From: Nitrospirota bacterium | Lineage (GTDB): Bacteria > JACPQY01 | Assembly (NCBI GenBank): GCA_016190245.1 | Contig: JACPQY010000080.1 | Coordinates: 23,023 to 87,022, forward strand | DNA length: 64,000 nucleotides | Direction of reading: 5' to 3' | Shown: positions 16,615 to 24,655 of the stretch, piece after piece | How positions within the stretch are numbered: position 1 is the first letter of the stretch | Layout of the letters: every line of letters begins with the position of its first letter | The notes under the pieces: model-generated | Databases searched by the model: none | Told to the model about the DNA's origin: nothing | Seen by the model: the letters and a program-made list of their open reading frames with translations, nothing else | Program-made: the position numbers and the translations under genes

Positions 16615-17336
16615 GGAAAGCCGGACCGTCCCTCCGGGCCGCGGGCATCGTGGTGGCCGTGGACGGACCTGCGGGCGCAGGGAAGAGCAGTGTGTGCCGG
16701 GCCGTCGCCGATCACCTCGGTCTGCTCTACGTGGACACGGGGGCCATGTATCGCGCCGTGGCCTACGCGCTGCGTGGCCGCCGCCAACTCCTGGGACAGG
16801 ACGGGCGGCTGGCCGACGCGCTCGCCGCCCTGCGGGTGGACCTGCAGAGGCCACGCGGAGGCGGACCGCTCCGGGTCAAGCTGAACGGCCGCGACGTGAC
16901 CCGCGAGGTCCGCGCCCCCGAAATCGGAGAGCTCGCCTCTCTCGTTTCCCGACACGTCCTCGTCCGGAAAAGGCTGGTTGCATTGCAAAGGTCGTTGGCC
17001 TATCATCCCGGCATCATTATGGAGGGTCGTGACATCGGGAGTGTGGTATTCCCAGACGCCGACGTAAAGGTCTACCTCACGGCGAGCGTGCGCGAGCGCG
17101 CCCGGCGCCGGGCGGAGGACCTGGCCCTCCAGGGGCGGCGCGTGCCGTTGCCCGTGATCGAGCGCGAAATCCGGCGAAGGGACCGGCGCGACCGCAGCCG
17201 CAAGGTCTCCCCGCTGCGCGTCGCCAGCGGCGCCATCCGACTCGACACGAGTCGCATGACCGAGGCGCAGGTGGTGGAGGCGCTCGGCCGCCTCGTCCGC
17301 AAGCGCTTGAAGGCGCGCTCGGACCTGCTACAATGA
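16611..17336 (+). CDS. cmk: Cytidylate kinase
   Basis: Phosphorylates CMP and dCMP with ATP. 241 aa from GTG 16611, which overlaps the aroA stop. The P-loop is VAVDGPAGAGKSS. YVDTGAMYRAVAYAL is the CMP-binding segment. GRDIGSVVFPDADVKVYLTASVRERARRR is the lid region (positions about 140-170), and RDRRDRSRKVSPL follows. The aroA-cmk-rpsA order is classical in Gram-negative bacteria. Its last 30 bases contain a likely promoter for rpsA. Confidence 0.94.
   Translation: MRKAGPSLRAAGIVVAVDGPAGAGKSSVCRAVADHLGLLYVDTGAMYRAVAYALRGRRQLLGQDGRLADALAALRVDLQRPRGGGPLRVKLNGRDVTREVRAPEIGELASLVSRHVLVRKRLVALQRSLAYHPGIIMEGRDIGSVVFPDADVKVYLTASVRERARRRAEDLALQGRRVPLPVIEREIRRRDRRDRSRKVSPLRVASGAIRLDTSRMTEAQVVEALGRLVRKRLKARSDLLQ
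17307..17334 (+). promoter_or_regulatory. Internal promoter for rpsA inside the cmk 3' end
   Basis: TTGAAG (17307-17312), 16-base spacer, TACAAT (17329-17334). The -10 ends 18 bases before the rpsA ATG at 17353. An extra promoter for S1 would allow growth-rate-linked expression independent of the upstream aromatic genes. Confidence 0.5.
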
Positions 17337-17352
17337 CGCCCCCTTGACCGGT

Positions 17353-19011
17353 ATGGAAACACCGACTGCACCCGATCCGACTCTGGAAGAGTTGCTCAAC
17401 CGAGCCGTTCCCCAGATCCGCCCCGGCCAGATCGTGAAGGGGCGAGTGATTGATATCGCGCAAGACCGGGTCCTGGTTGACGTGGGCTACAAGTCGGAAG
17501 GATTCGTCGCCAAGTCCGAGTTCATGGACACCAACAAGGAGTTGAGCATCAAAGTGGGGGACCAGGTGGAGGTCCTCGTCGAGGGCATGGAGGACGAGGG
17601 CCCGATCGAGCTCTCAAGGATCAAGGCCGAGCGGGCCAAGGTCATCGAGGAACTGCGCGAGGCCAGCGAGCGGGACGGCGAGGTCGACGGTGTGATCGTT
17701 CAGCGCGTAAAGGGCGGTTTCTTCGTAGATGTGGGCGCGCCCGCGTTCCTGCCGGGCTCCCAGGTCGAGATCCATCCGGTGAAAGACTACGACGCGTACG
17801 TCGGCAAGACGTTCAAATTCAAGATCCTGGCCTTCAACCCAGAGAAGCGGAACATCATTCTTTCACGCAAGGCCTACCTCCAGAAGGTCAAGGAGAAGCT
17901 GAAGCAGGAGATCCTCGTCAAGATCCGGCCCGGCAAGAAACTGACGGGCAAGGTCAAGAACATCATGCCCTACGGCGTCTTCGTGGATCTGGGCGGGATC
18001 GACGGCCTCATGTATACGAAGGACATTTCCTGGAGCCGGATCCGGCACCCGGCCGACGTCCTCAAGACGGGCGACGACGTGGAGGTGGTGGTCCTCAAGA
18101 TCGACGCGGAGACGGGCAAGATCACGCTCGGTCGAAAACAACTCCTGCCCGATCCGTGGATCAGCGTGATGGACAAGATCACGAAGGGCTCGGTGGTGAA
18201 GGGCAAAGTGACCAAGGTCTCCAACTTCGGCGCGATCGTCGAGGTCGAGCCGGACGTCGAGGCGCTCCTGCCCAAGGCCGAAATCTCGTGGGACAAGAAG
18301 CTCAAGCACCCCTCCGAGGTGGTCAAGGTCGGCGACGAGCTCGAGTTGATGGTTCTTTTTGTCGATCCGGAGAAGCGGCGGATCATCCTGTCGTTCCGGC
18401 AACTCCAGTCTAGCCCGTGGGACACTCTCGAGCAGAACTACACCGTGGGGCAGGACGTGACCGGCGTCGTCAAGGCCGTCAAGGATTTCGGCCTCTTTGT
18501 GGAGTTGGAGGACGGCATCACGGGACTTGTTCACAATTCGGACATCACGTGGAACCGGCGTCTCCAGAAGCCGGCGGTGGCCTTTCGGAAGGGGGAGGAC
18601 ATCCATGTTCGGGTACTTCGGCTCGAGCCCCTCAAGAGGCGCGTGACGTTTGGAATCAAGCAGATCGAGGGCGACCCGTGGGCCACCGCAGGCGAGAACT
18701 ACAGGCCGGGAACCGAAGTCCGCGGGAAAATCGTGGAACTGACCCCCGAGGGGGTCTACGTCGAGATCCGGGATGGCGTGGAGGGTTTCATCCGGCCGGC
18801 GCACATGGGGGAGCGGGCCGAGGGGGAAGGACCGCCGGCGCTCGATCAGGATGGGCGCGTGGTGGCCGAGGTCATCAGCCTGGATCTGCGGAAGCGTCGA
18901 ATGGAATTGAGCCTCAAGACCTACGAGGGCGTGCCGTTGGCGGAAGCCGAAGCGACGCCCGCCGAGCCGCCTGCGCCCGAGCCCCCACCCGAGACCCCCA
19001 GCGAGGCATGA
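17353..19011 (+). CDS. rpsA: 30S ribosomal protein S1
   Basis: RNA-binding ribosomal protein needed to place mRNAs on the 30S subunit. 552 aa with six S1/OB-fold domains starting near residues 22, 105, 191, 278, 363 and 450. Characteristic strands are VLVDVGYKSEGFV, GFFVDVGAPAFLPGSQ, GVFVDLGGIDGLMY, GAIVEVEPDVEALLP, GLFVELEDGITGLVH and GVYVEIRDGVEGFI. The acidic/Pro-rich tail (PAEPPAPEPPPETP) is disordered. ATG 17353 is preferred over the TTG three codons upstream. The stop overlaps the sppA start (ATGA). Confidence 0.95.
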   Translation: METPTAPDPTLEELLNRAVPQIRPGQIVKGRVIDIAQDRVLVDVGYKSEGFVAKSEFMDTNKELSIKVGDQVEVLVEGMEDEGPIELSRIKAERAKVIEELREASERDGEVDGVIVQRVKGGFFVDVGAPAFLPGSQVEIHPVKDYDAYVGKTFKFKILAFNPEKRNIILSRKAYLQKVKEKLKQEILVKIRPGKKLTGKVKNIMPYGVFVDLGGIDGLMYTKDISWSRIRHPADVLKTGDDVEVVVLKIDAETGKITLGRKQLLPDPWISVMDKITKGSVVKGKVTKVSNFGAIVEVEPDVEALLPKAEISWDKKLKHPSEVVKVGDELELMVLFVDPEKRRIILSFRQLQSSPWDTLEQNYTVGQDVTGVVKAVKDFGLFVELEDGITGLVHNSDITWNRRLQKPAVAFRKGEDIHVRVLRLEPLKRRVTFGIKQIEGDPWATAGENYRPGTEVRGKIVELTPEGVYVEIRDGVEGFIRPAHMGERAEGEGPPALDQDGRVVAEVISLDLRKRRMELSLKTYEGVPLAEAEATPAEPPAPEPPPETPSEA

Positions 19012-19952
19012 GCCAAAGCGCCCCGTGCGGGGTCCCGAACCGCGGGCGGCGGATTCGGGAAGACACGCGGGGCCGCGCCCGAATCGGCGGCCTCATCCTT
19101 GTGGCCGTGCTGATCGTCGCGTTCGCCGGAGGCATGATTCTCGTCGGAATGAGAGGCGGGCCGAAGCGGTGGGTGGCACGGACCGGCGGCAAGCTGGCCC
19201 GTGTGGACCTCGAAGGGATCATTCTCGAATCCGAACCCACAACGAAATGGCTGAAGACCTATGCGGACCGCGAGGACATCAAGGGCATCATTCTGAGGAT
19301 CGATTCACAAGGCGGCGCGGTCGGCCCCTCCCAGGAAATCTATGCCATGGTGAAGGAGGTCCGAACGGTCAAGCCGGTGGTCGCCTCGCTGGGCAGCGTG
19401 GCCGCATCGGGCGGGTACTATGTCGCCAGCGCGGCCACCCGGATCTTTTCCAACCCCGGCACGCTCACCGGGAACGTTGGGGTGATCATGGGCTACACCC
19501 ACGTGGAGCGGCTGCTGAATCGGATCTACGTCGATCCCGTGATCGTGAAGAGCGGGGCGAGAAAAGACGTGGCCTCCCCGATGCGTCCGCCCACCGAGGA
19601 AGATCTGGCGCTGCTTCAGGGGTTGGTGGACGACGTCAGCCGTCAATTCCTCGCCGATGTTCGATCTCAGCGGGAGTTGACGGAAGAGACTGTGGCCCTG
19701 ATTTCGGACGGCCGGCCGCTCTCGGGCGCGCAGGCCAAGGACATGGGGCTGGTGGATGACCTGGGCACTCTCCAGGACGCTACGGCGTGGTTGAAGGCCC
19801 AGGCGGGGATCGAGGGAGAGCCCGTGATTGTGCGCCCGCCCTCGCCGCAGCCGAGTCTGATCGAGTGGCTCACCTCGCGACCCGAACAGCGATTTCCGGC
19901 GAGTGTGTTGGAGCAGTTGTTTTTCTTCGGCCCCATGTTGAGCGTGCGATAA
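19008..19952 (+). CDS. sppA: Signal peptide peptidase SppA, short form
   Basis: Membrane-anchored serine protease that degrades leftover signal peptides. 314 aa with one N-terminal transmembrane segment (IGGLILVAVLIVAFAGGMIL). The nucleophile serine is in GSVAASGGYYVASAA, and the catalytic Lys of the Ser-Lys dyad is in KSGARKDVASPMR. The length fits the single-domain 36-kDa type. ATG 19008 overlaps the rpsA stop; its own stop TAA overlaps the next ATG by one base. Confidence 0.92.
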   Translation: MSQSAPCGVPNRGRRIREDTRGRARIGGLILVAVLIVAFAGGMILVGMRGGPKRWVARTGGKLARVDLEGIILESEPTTKWLKTYADREDIKGIILRIDSQGGAVGPSQEIYAMVKEVRTVKPVVASLGSVAASGGYYVASAATRIFSNPGTLTGNVGVIMGYTHVERLLNRIYVDPVIVKSGARKDVASPMRPPTEEDLALLQGLVDDVSRQFLADVRSQRELTEETVALISDGRPLSGAQAKDMGLVDDLGTLQDATAWLKAQAGIEGEPVIVRPPSPQPSLIEWLTSRPEQRFPASVLEQLFFFGPMLSVR

Positions 19953-20248
19953 TGCCGATGCGTCAGAGCGACCTCATGGACAAGCTGGCCAGGGAGTACC
20001 CCGACCTCGAGAAAGACGCGGTCCGCTCGGTGGTCAAGTCCTGCTTCAAAACTCTCGCCGAATCGCTTCGCAAGGGGCGGCGCGTGGAGATCCGGGGATT
20101 CGGCGTGTTCCTCGTCAAGAGCCATGGCGCCCGCCGCGTGAAGATTCCGAACCGTCCCCAGTCCTTCAAGATCCCCCCGCGGAGGCTTCTCACCTTCAAG
20201 GCGAGCGGGCTCCTGCTTCAGCAGGTCAATCACACACGGGGGCGATGA
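19952..20248 (+). CDS. HU/IHF-family DNA-bending protein
   Basis: 98 aa with the HU/IHF fold: an N-terminal helical body (MRQSDLMDKLAREYPDLEKD), then RKGRRVEIRGFGVFLVK, and the beta-arm KIPNRPQSFKIPP that inserts its proline into the minor groove. It occupies the position of ihfB in the aroA-cmk-rpsA-ihfB order, here with sppA inserted before it. The arm motif differs from the usual GRNP as RRVKIPN. Starts and stops overlap with both neighbours (TAATG and ATGA). Whether it pairs with an IHF alpha subunit cannot be told from this window. Confidence 0.85.
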   Translation: MPMRQSDLMDKLAREYPDLEKDAVRSVVKSCFKTLAESLRKGRRVEIRGFGVFLVKSHGARRVKIPNRPQSFKIPPRRLLTFKASGLLLQQVNHTRGR

Positions 20249-20811
20249 GGCGCATCCTCCTTGCCGGTGCCGCCTGTCTCGCGCTCGCGGCGTGCAGCCG
20301 GGAGAAGATGGCGCGTGTGGAGACCGAACGCGGAACCTTCGTCATCGAGCTGTTCGACAAGGACGCCCCGAAAACGGTGGAGAATTTCAGAAAACTCGTG
20401 AAGGCCGACTTCTACGACGGTCAGACCATCTTCCGAGCGGAGCAGGGATTTGTGATCCAGACGGGCGACCCGAAAGCGGACGGGACCGGCGGACCGCCGT
20501 ACGCCCTCGGTGAGAGGCTCGGTGTGGCCATCGCGAATCAGCCCAAATCGGGGGAGCCCTCGCCGGAGACGTACTTCATCGCGCCGGAGATCAACGCCCG
20601 CAAGCACGTCGAGGGAACGGTGGGGATGGTGCGCCGGCCGGACAGCGTCGATCCGAATCGCCTCTCAAACGGGAGCCAGTTTTACATCAGCCTGAACGAG
20701 CTCAAGCACCTGGACGACCAATACACCGTGTTTGGGCAGGTGGTGGAGGGGATGGACGTGGTGAAGGCGATCCGGAAGGGCGACACGATCCGCAACATCA
20801 CGTTCAAGTAG
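20245..20811 (+). CDS. Cyclophilin-type peptidyl-prolyl isomerase, lipoprotein
   Basis: 188 aa. A lipoprotein signal peptide with lipobox LALAAC precedes the cyclophilin domain (VETERGTFVIELFDKDAPKT, FYDGQTIFRAEQGFVIQTGDP, SNGSQFYISL, YTVFGQVVEGMDVV). Catalyses proline cis-trans isomerisation of exported proteins, anchored to a membrane facing the periplasm. The usual active-site arginine position reads IFRAEQGFVIQTGD, the F-x-R form expected for the family. Last gene of the long operon starting at 13078; its start overlaps the HU gene stop. Confidence 0.9.
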   Translation: MRRILLAGAACLALAACSREKMARVETERGTFVIELFDKDAPKTVENFRKLVKADFYDGQTIFRAEQGFVIQTGDPKADGTGGPPYALGERLGVAIANQPKSGEPSPETYFIAPEINARKHVEGTVGMVRRPDSVDPNRLSNGSQFYISLNELKHLDDQYTVFGQVVEGMDVVKAIRKGDTIRNITFK

Positions 20812-20855
20812 GGACCGATTCTCACCTGCCCGCCGATTGGCAGGCGGGTCGGTCC
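20812..20855. terminator. Nested inverted repeat between convergent genes
   Basis: GGACCGA (20812-20818) pairs with TCGGTCC (20849-20855). Inside, CCTGCC pairs with GGCAGG, or alternatively CCCGCC with GGCGGG. It starts at the last base of the cyclophilin stop and lies between convergent genes. There is no T run, so intrinsic termination is only inferred. Confidence 0.4.
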
Positions 20856-20875
20856 GTCCCCACGAGCATCAGTCG

Positions 20876-20931
20876 GTAGCCGCGGGCTTTCCGCCTCTGG
20901 GCGGGTCCGCCTCTCGGCGCGACAGCCCGCG
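20876..20931 (+). repeat. REP-like palindrome (GTAG type)
   Basis: GTAG (20876-20879), then CGCGGGCT (20881-20888) pairing perfectly with AGCCCGCG (20924-20931), with an inner CCGCC-TCTG-GGCGG hairpin. The same eight-base arms occur in the two copies at 5.0-5.2 kb. Confidence 0.55.
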
Positions 20932-20938
20932 TCCCTTC

Positions 20939-21526
20939 CTACGCGTACAGGCTGACGCGTGTGGGGCCGACCGGCGGCGCTGTGCCCGCCCACTCGGCCG
21001 TCGAGCGAAACAGATTGAGACGGGCCGACTCGCTGTAGTCGGCGATCGGGACGGGTGCAAGAATCTGCTGGCGGACGCCCAGGGAGGCGCGATAGCCTTC
21101 CGGACTCGTGTAGGTCATGTCGTAAACGCCGGCCGGTGTTGTTTCCTCTTCGGGCAGCTCGAAGTACGCCGGAGCCTGCCCGGCTTCCTGCGGGGATCGG
21201 TTGAGGATTCGATGCGCGCGCCGGATGAGCTGGGCGGCGGACGAAAGGTTTCCGTTGCGAAACTCCTGATTCGCGAATTCGACGAGATCCCGCACATCTT
21301 CCCCCACGAGCGCGTCGAGGATGGACCGCACCGCCACCCGGGTCGGCCGCTGCGGGCGTTCGGCGGCTTCCCCGGGCTCCGCCCTGGGTGAAGTGGGGTA
21401 GGCGTTGGTCTCGCGGGTCCCGCCGACCGCTTTGATGGGGATCTCCAGGGTTTGGCTCACCGGCGCCACGATCCGGGGCAGGATATGGCGATAGTCGTAT
21501 GTAAGGTCGTACAGGTGTGTTGCCAC
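20939..21526 (-). CDS. Hypothetical protein
   Basis: 195 aa from GTG 21526 (V-A-T-H-L-Y-D-L-T-Y). I do not recognise the family. A central helical stretch (VRDLVEFANQEFRNGNLSSAAQLIRRAHRIL) resembles a TPR-like helical hairpin. The flanks are Pro/Glu-rich and no signal peptide or membrane segment is visible. A TACAAT -10 box lies 7 bases before the GTG, supporting a real gene with its own near-leaderless promoter. It is convergent with the cyclophilin gene and lies just downstream of the GDP-mannose genes on the same strand. Coding looks genuine; function unknown. Confidence 0.6.
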   Translation of the reverse strand: MATHLYDLTYDYRHILPRIVAPVSQTLEIPIKAVGGTRETNAYPTSPRAEPGEAAERPQRPTRVAVRSILDALVGEDVRDLVEFANQEFRNGNLSSAAQLIRRAHRILNRSPQEAGQAPAYFELPEEETTPAGVYDMTYTSPEGYRASLGVRQQILAPVPIADYSESARLNLFRSTAEWAGTAPPVGPTRVSLYA

Positions 21527-21533
21527 TTCTCCT

Positions 21534-21539
21534 ATTGTA
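21534..21539 (-). promoter_or_regulatory. -10 box TACAAT upstream of the 21526 start
   Basis: TACAAT on the minus strand, 7 bases from the GTG at 21526, with AGGAG filling the gap. No convincing -35 is seen (TTCGCG at 18 bases is the best). A transcription start would fall at or next to the GTG. Confidence 0.4.
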
Positions 21540-21584
21540 CCCCGGAAAACACCACCCGCGAAGGCCGCGGGGCGGGGGGGGGCG

Positions 21585-23009
21585 TCAGGCGAGGGAGAGG
21601 ACGAGTTTGCGGGCTTCGGAGAGGGCCACGCCGATGTCGGGCTCGTTGGCCATTTCGGCGTAGATTCGCAGGGTTGGCTCTGTACCGCTGAAGCGAAACA
21701 AGAGCCAATCGCCTCCCTTGAAAAAGACCTTCAGTCCGTCGAGGGTTGACTGCTCCACGATCGCCTTCTCGCCGAGGCGTCCGCCGAGACGATCCGACAA
21801 ACGTCGGTAGAGCGCGGCGTTCGGTCCCCCCGGGACCTCCCAATGGACGTCCTCGCGGGCGAAGTGATGCGGGCCGTATCGTTCGTGGAGCTCATCTATC
21901 AGTCCGCTGAGCTTCTTTCCCGTTTGGGCCATGTATTCGAGGAGGAGGATGGCGCAGAAGAAGCCGTCCCGCTCCATGATGTGGTGCTTCATACCGATGC
22001 CCCCGCTTTCTTCCCCGCCAATGAAGACTTTGCTCTTGAGCATCTGTTCGACGAGATGCTTGAAGCCGATGGGGGTTTCGCGGATCTTGGCGCCGAACGC
22101 GGCGGCCATCTTCTCGACCATGGACGTCGAGGAAAAGGTTTTGCCCACCAGCCCGCGAATCTTCTTGTGGTTCCACAGGTAGTCGAGGAGGAGGGCGAAG
22201 ATCCGGTGGGAATCCACGTACCGGCCGGCATCGTCCACCGCGGCGATCCGGTCCGCGTCCCCGTCGAAAGCAAAGCCCGCATCGAGGCGGCCATCAACGA
22301 CCGTCTTTTTGAGCGTTTCGAGTTTGTGCTCCAGGGGTTCCGGGGCGACGCCTTCAAACCCGGGATTGTGGTGGCAGCGGAGGTCGGTGAGTTCGGCGAC
22401 GTGGGGCCCGAGCAAGGGCCGCAGATGGCCTTGTCCGGCCCCGAACATGTAGTCCACGGCCACGCGGAAACCCCTGGCCTCGATCGCGCTCCACTTGATG
22501 AGTTCCATGAGGTGATCGCCGTAAATGGCCCTGAGGTCGATGCTTTTCAGATCCGCCTTCCTACCCCTTGCTCGTGGCTCCTTCGCGGGAAGTGAGCGGT
22601 AGACGGCTTCGATCCGCGTGATCATGTCTCCGACGGCGGGTCCTCCATAGTAGCCCTTAACCTTGAGGCCGTTGTAGGCCGGTGGATTGTGGCTGGCCGT
22701 GACCACGATCCCGCCGGCGGCCCCGAGTTTCTTGACGGCGAGAGAAACCATCGGGGTGGTGACGAAACGATCCGCGAGGAGGACGGCGGCCCCGGCGCGC
22801 GTGGCGGCATCGGCGGCACGTGCCGCGAACTGATCGGACAGGAATCGCGTGTCGTAGCCGATGACGATGGTCCGGCCTCTCTTCTGCCGGAGGAGGTACC
22901 GGGCGATCGCGCCGGCCACTCGCTCGACGCGCTCGAACGTAAACCTATCGGCAATGACGGCCCGCCAGCCGTCCGTGCCGAACCGCACGTCCTGTCCGCC
23001 CTTCGTCAT
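21585..23009 (-). CDS. Phosphomannomutase/phosphoglucomutase family protein
   Basis: Alpha-D-phosphohexomutase of 474 aa that interconverts hexose-6-phosphate and hexose-1-phosphate. The phosphoserine loop is VVTASHNPPAYNG, the Mg-binding loop AFDGDADRIAAVD, the sugar-ring loop GGEESGGIG, and the phosphate-binding loop RFSGTEPTLRIYAE; all four are intact. Its start (MTKGGQDVRFGTDGWRA, ATG 23009) overlaps the stop of the mannose-1-phosphate guanylyltransferase, so mannose-6-P to mannose-1-P for GDP-mannose is the likely reaction. Glucose or glucosamine cannot be excluded. Confidence 0.88.
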   Translation of the reverse strand: MTKGGQDVRFGTDGWRAVIADRFTFERVERVAGAIARYLLRQKRGRTIVIGYDTRFLSDQFAARAADAATRAGAAVLLADRFVTTPMVSLAVKKLGAAGGIVVTASHNPPAYNGLKVKGYYGGPAVGDMITRIEAVYRSLPAKEPRARGRKADLKSIDLRAIYGDHLMELIKWSAIEARGFRVAVDYMFGAGQGHLRPLLGPHVAELTDLRCHHNPGFEGVAPEPLEHKLETLKKTVVDGRLDAGFAFDGDADRIAAVDDAGRYVDSHRIFALLLDYLWNHKKIRGLVGKTFSSTSMVEKMAAAFGAKIRETPIGFKHLVEQMLKSKVFIGGEESGGIGMKHHIMERDGFFCAILLLEYMAQTGKKLSGLIDELHERYGPHHFAREDVHWEVPGGPNAALYRRLSDRLGGRLGEKAIVEQSTLDGLKVFFKGGDWLLFRFSGTEPTLRIYAEMANEPDIGVALSEARKLVLSLA

Positions 23010-24088
23010 GTGTATTCCTTCCACCCCTTCTGGTTGAGCTGTTCGACGACCTTCTTGATGTTCTGGTCCTCATCCTTGCGGCAGATGAGGATCGCGTCGG
23101 CGGTCTCGACCACATGGAGATTTTCGACGCCCACCAGCGCCACGAGGCGGCCGGTATTGAACACGAAGCAGTTTCGGCTGTCCACGTGGACCACCTTGCC
23201 CTTGGCGGCGATGCCGGCGGTGTCCTTCTCGAAGAAGCCCTCCAGGGCGCTCCAGCTCCCCAGGTCGCTCCAGACGAAATCGCCGCGCATGACGGCGATG
23301 TTGTGCGCCTTCTCCATGACGGCATAGTCGATCGAGATGAACGGGAACTGCTCGTAGAGCTCCGCCATTGTCTCGGGGGTGGGGAAGGCGTGCAATCCCA
23401 TGAGCGACTGGTGCATCTTGGGGAGGTGGCGCGCGAACTCGGCAAGGATCGCCTCGGCCCGAAAAATGAAGATTCCCGCGTTCCACAGGTACTGGCGGGA
23501 ACGCACGTAGGCCTTGGCGGTCTGCCGGTTGGGCTTCTCGACGAAACGAGAGCATCGGTAGAACGTGATCCCGTTCAACCGCGTGATCACCCGGCCCTTG
23601 CGGATGTAGCCGTAACCCGTTTCCTCGCTGTGGGGCGGCGCACCGATGGTGACGATGACATTCTGCCGCTCGATGATCTTGAGGGAGGTTTCCACCGCGA
23701 GCGTGAACTTCTCGCGTTTGCTGATGATGTGGTCGGACGGGAAGACCGCGACGGGGGCGTTGCCGTGGCGGAGTTGGATCAGACGGCTGCACAGGCCGAT
23801 CGGCGCCGTCGTGTTCCGGCCGACGGGTTCGAGGATGATCTGGTCCGCGGGCACCTCGGGGAGTTGAACGCGGATCGCGCTGGCGTAGGGTCGAAGGGTG
23901 ACGACCCAGATGTTCTGCGGCTCGAACATGAGCTTGAGCCGTTCGTACGTGGATTTGAGCAGCGTGACCCCGCCCACGATGTTGAGGAGCTGCTTGGGGC
24001 GGTCGGTGCGGGAGAGCGGCCAGAACCGCTGGCCCTTGCCGCCGGCGAGAATGATGGCCTGGGGCTTAGGCTGGCCGGGTCCTGCCAT
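23006..24088 (-). CDS. manC: Mannose-1-phosphate guanylyltransferase
   Basis: Makes GDP-mannose from GTP and mannose-1-P. The 360-aa nucleotidyltransferase has the signature AIILAGGKGQRFWPLSR, with RPKQLL just after, VFPSDHIISKREKF, SEETGYGYI, FVEKPNRQTA, and WNAGIFIFRAEA. It lacks the C-terminal cupin (phosphomannose isomerase) of bifunctional ManC; a separate cupin gene overlaps its start by 23 bases. Together with the mutase it forms a GDP-mannose operon, probably for a polysaccharide or glycolipid. Confidence 0.92.
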   Translation of the reverse strand: MAGPGQPKPQAIILAGGKGQRFWPLSRTDRPKQLLNIVGGVTLLKSTYERLKLMFEPQNIWVVTLRPYASAIRVQLPEVPADQIILEPVGRNTTAPIGLCSRLIQLRHGNAPVAVFPSDHIISKREKFTLAVETSLKIIERQNVIVTIGAPPHSEETGYGYIRKGRVITRLNGITFYRCSRFVEKPNRQTAKAYVRSRQYLWNAGIFIFRAEAILAEFARHLPKMHQSLMGLHAFPTPETMAELYEQFPFISIDYAVMEKAHNIAVMRGDFVWSDLGSWSALEGFFEKDTAGIAAKGKVVHVDSRNCFVFNTGRLVALVGVENLHVVETADAILICRKDEDQNIKKVVEQLNQKGWKEYT

Positions 24089-24443
24089 AGTCGTCGCTCA
24101 GGCGCACCACGTCGTTGAGTTGGGCGGTCGAGACTTCAAATAGAGCGGTGGTCTCGATGGCGTGGAAGCGGTGGATGAGGCCGGCGGGGAGGTGGAATGC
24201 CTCGCCGGGCGTGAGGGTGAGGGCGGCGAGCCGTTTCGGCGTTCGTCCGTAAATGAGGCGCAACCGGCCCTTCACCACGAGGATGGATTCGGTTTTTTCG
24301 CGATGGAGTTGGAGCGAGAGACGGTGGCCCTTGCGGATGTGGAGCACCTTTCCCGCGTAGTGGGGCGTGCGGGCGAAAATCAGTTCGTGGCCCCACGGTT
24401 TCGACACCCGCTCGGGCCGGGACTTTGCACACGGCCGTTTCAC
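24066..24443 (-). CDS. Cupin, ManC C-terminal/mannose-6-phosphate isomerase type II domain
   Basis: 125 aa from GTG 24443. Single cupin domain with KPWGHELIFA, the metal-binding LSLQLHREKTESILVVKG, and LTPGEAFHLPAGLIHRF. It corresponds to the isomerase half of bifunctional ManC (fructose-6-P to mannose-6-P), here a separate gene translated just before manC (23-base overlap). The GTG start codon overlaps the outer edge of the inverted repeat at 24442, so no ribosome site of its own is obvious upstream. The family is clear; activity as an isolated domain is inferred. Confidence 0.8.
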   Translation of the reverse strand: MKRPCAKSRPERVSKPWGHELIFARTPHYAGKVLHIRKGHRLSLQLHREKTESILVVKGRLRLIYGRTPKRLAALTLTPGEAFHLPAGLIHRFHAIETTALFEVSTAQLNDVVRLSDDYGRTRPA

Positions 24444-24655
24444 CCCGCACCTATCCTTTCTGCCGCATTTCTGCTTGCTGCCCCCTTACCATGCAGTTCA
24501 CAGGGAAGGACACGGGCACGATCCTGCCGTCGTCCGTTCCTCTGAAAATGCGACCCGTCAACCTCTCGGAGGATGACAGATCCCATGGATTCCTCCTGCG
24601 GCACGACCAAGGCTCTCGGCCGCACGGCATTTTCGAGAAAGGATAGGTGCGGGGT
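24442..24655. repeat. 214-bp spacer bounded by perfect 20-bp inverted repeats (MITE-like)
   Basis: The left arm 24442-24461 (ACCCCGCACCTATCCTTTCT) is the exact reverse complement of 24636-24655. The left arm begins inside the cupin start codon and the right arm ends at the DUF255 stop codon, so the element fills the whole gap between two minus-strand genes. I see no target-site duplication. The interior holds no recognised gene; a 51-codon plus-strand frame from ATG 24491 is probably chance. The ten inner bases ACCCCGCACC / GGTGCGGGGT recur as an inverted pair at 59319 and 59427. Confidence 0.55.

Noticed and set aside
24491..24646. 51-codon plus-strand frame inside the inverted-repeat element
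   Set aside because: No family recognised, and the stop lies in the repeat arm. Probably chance.
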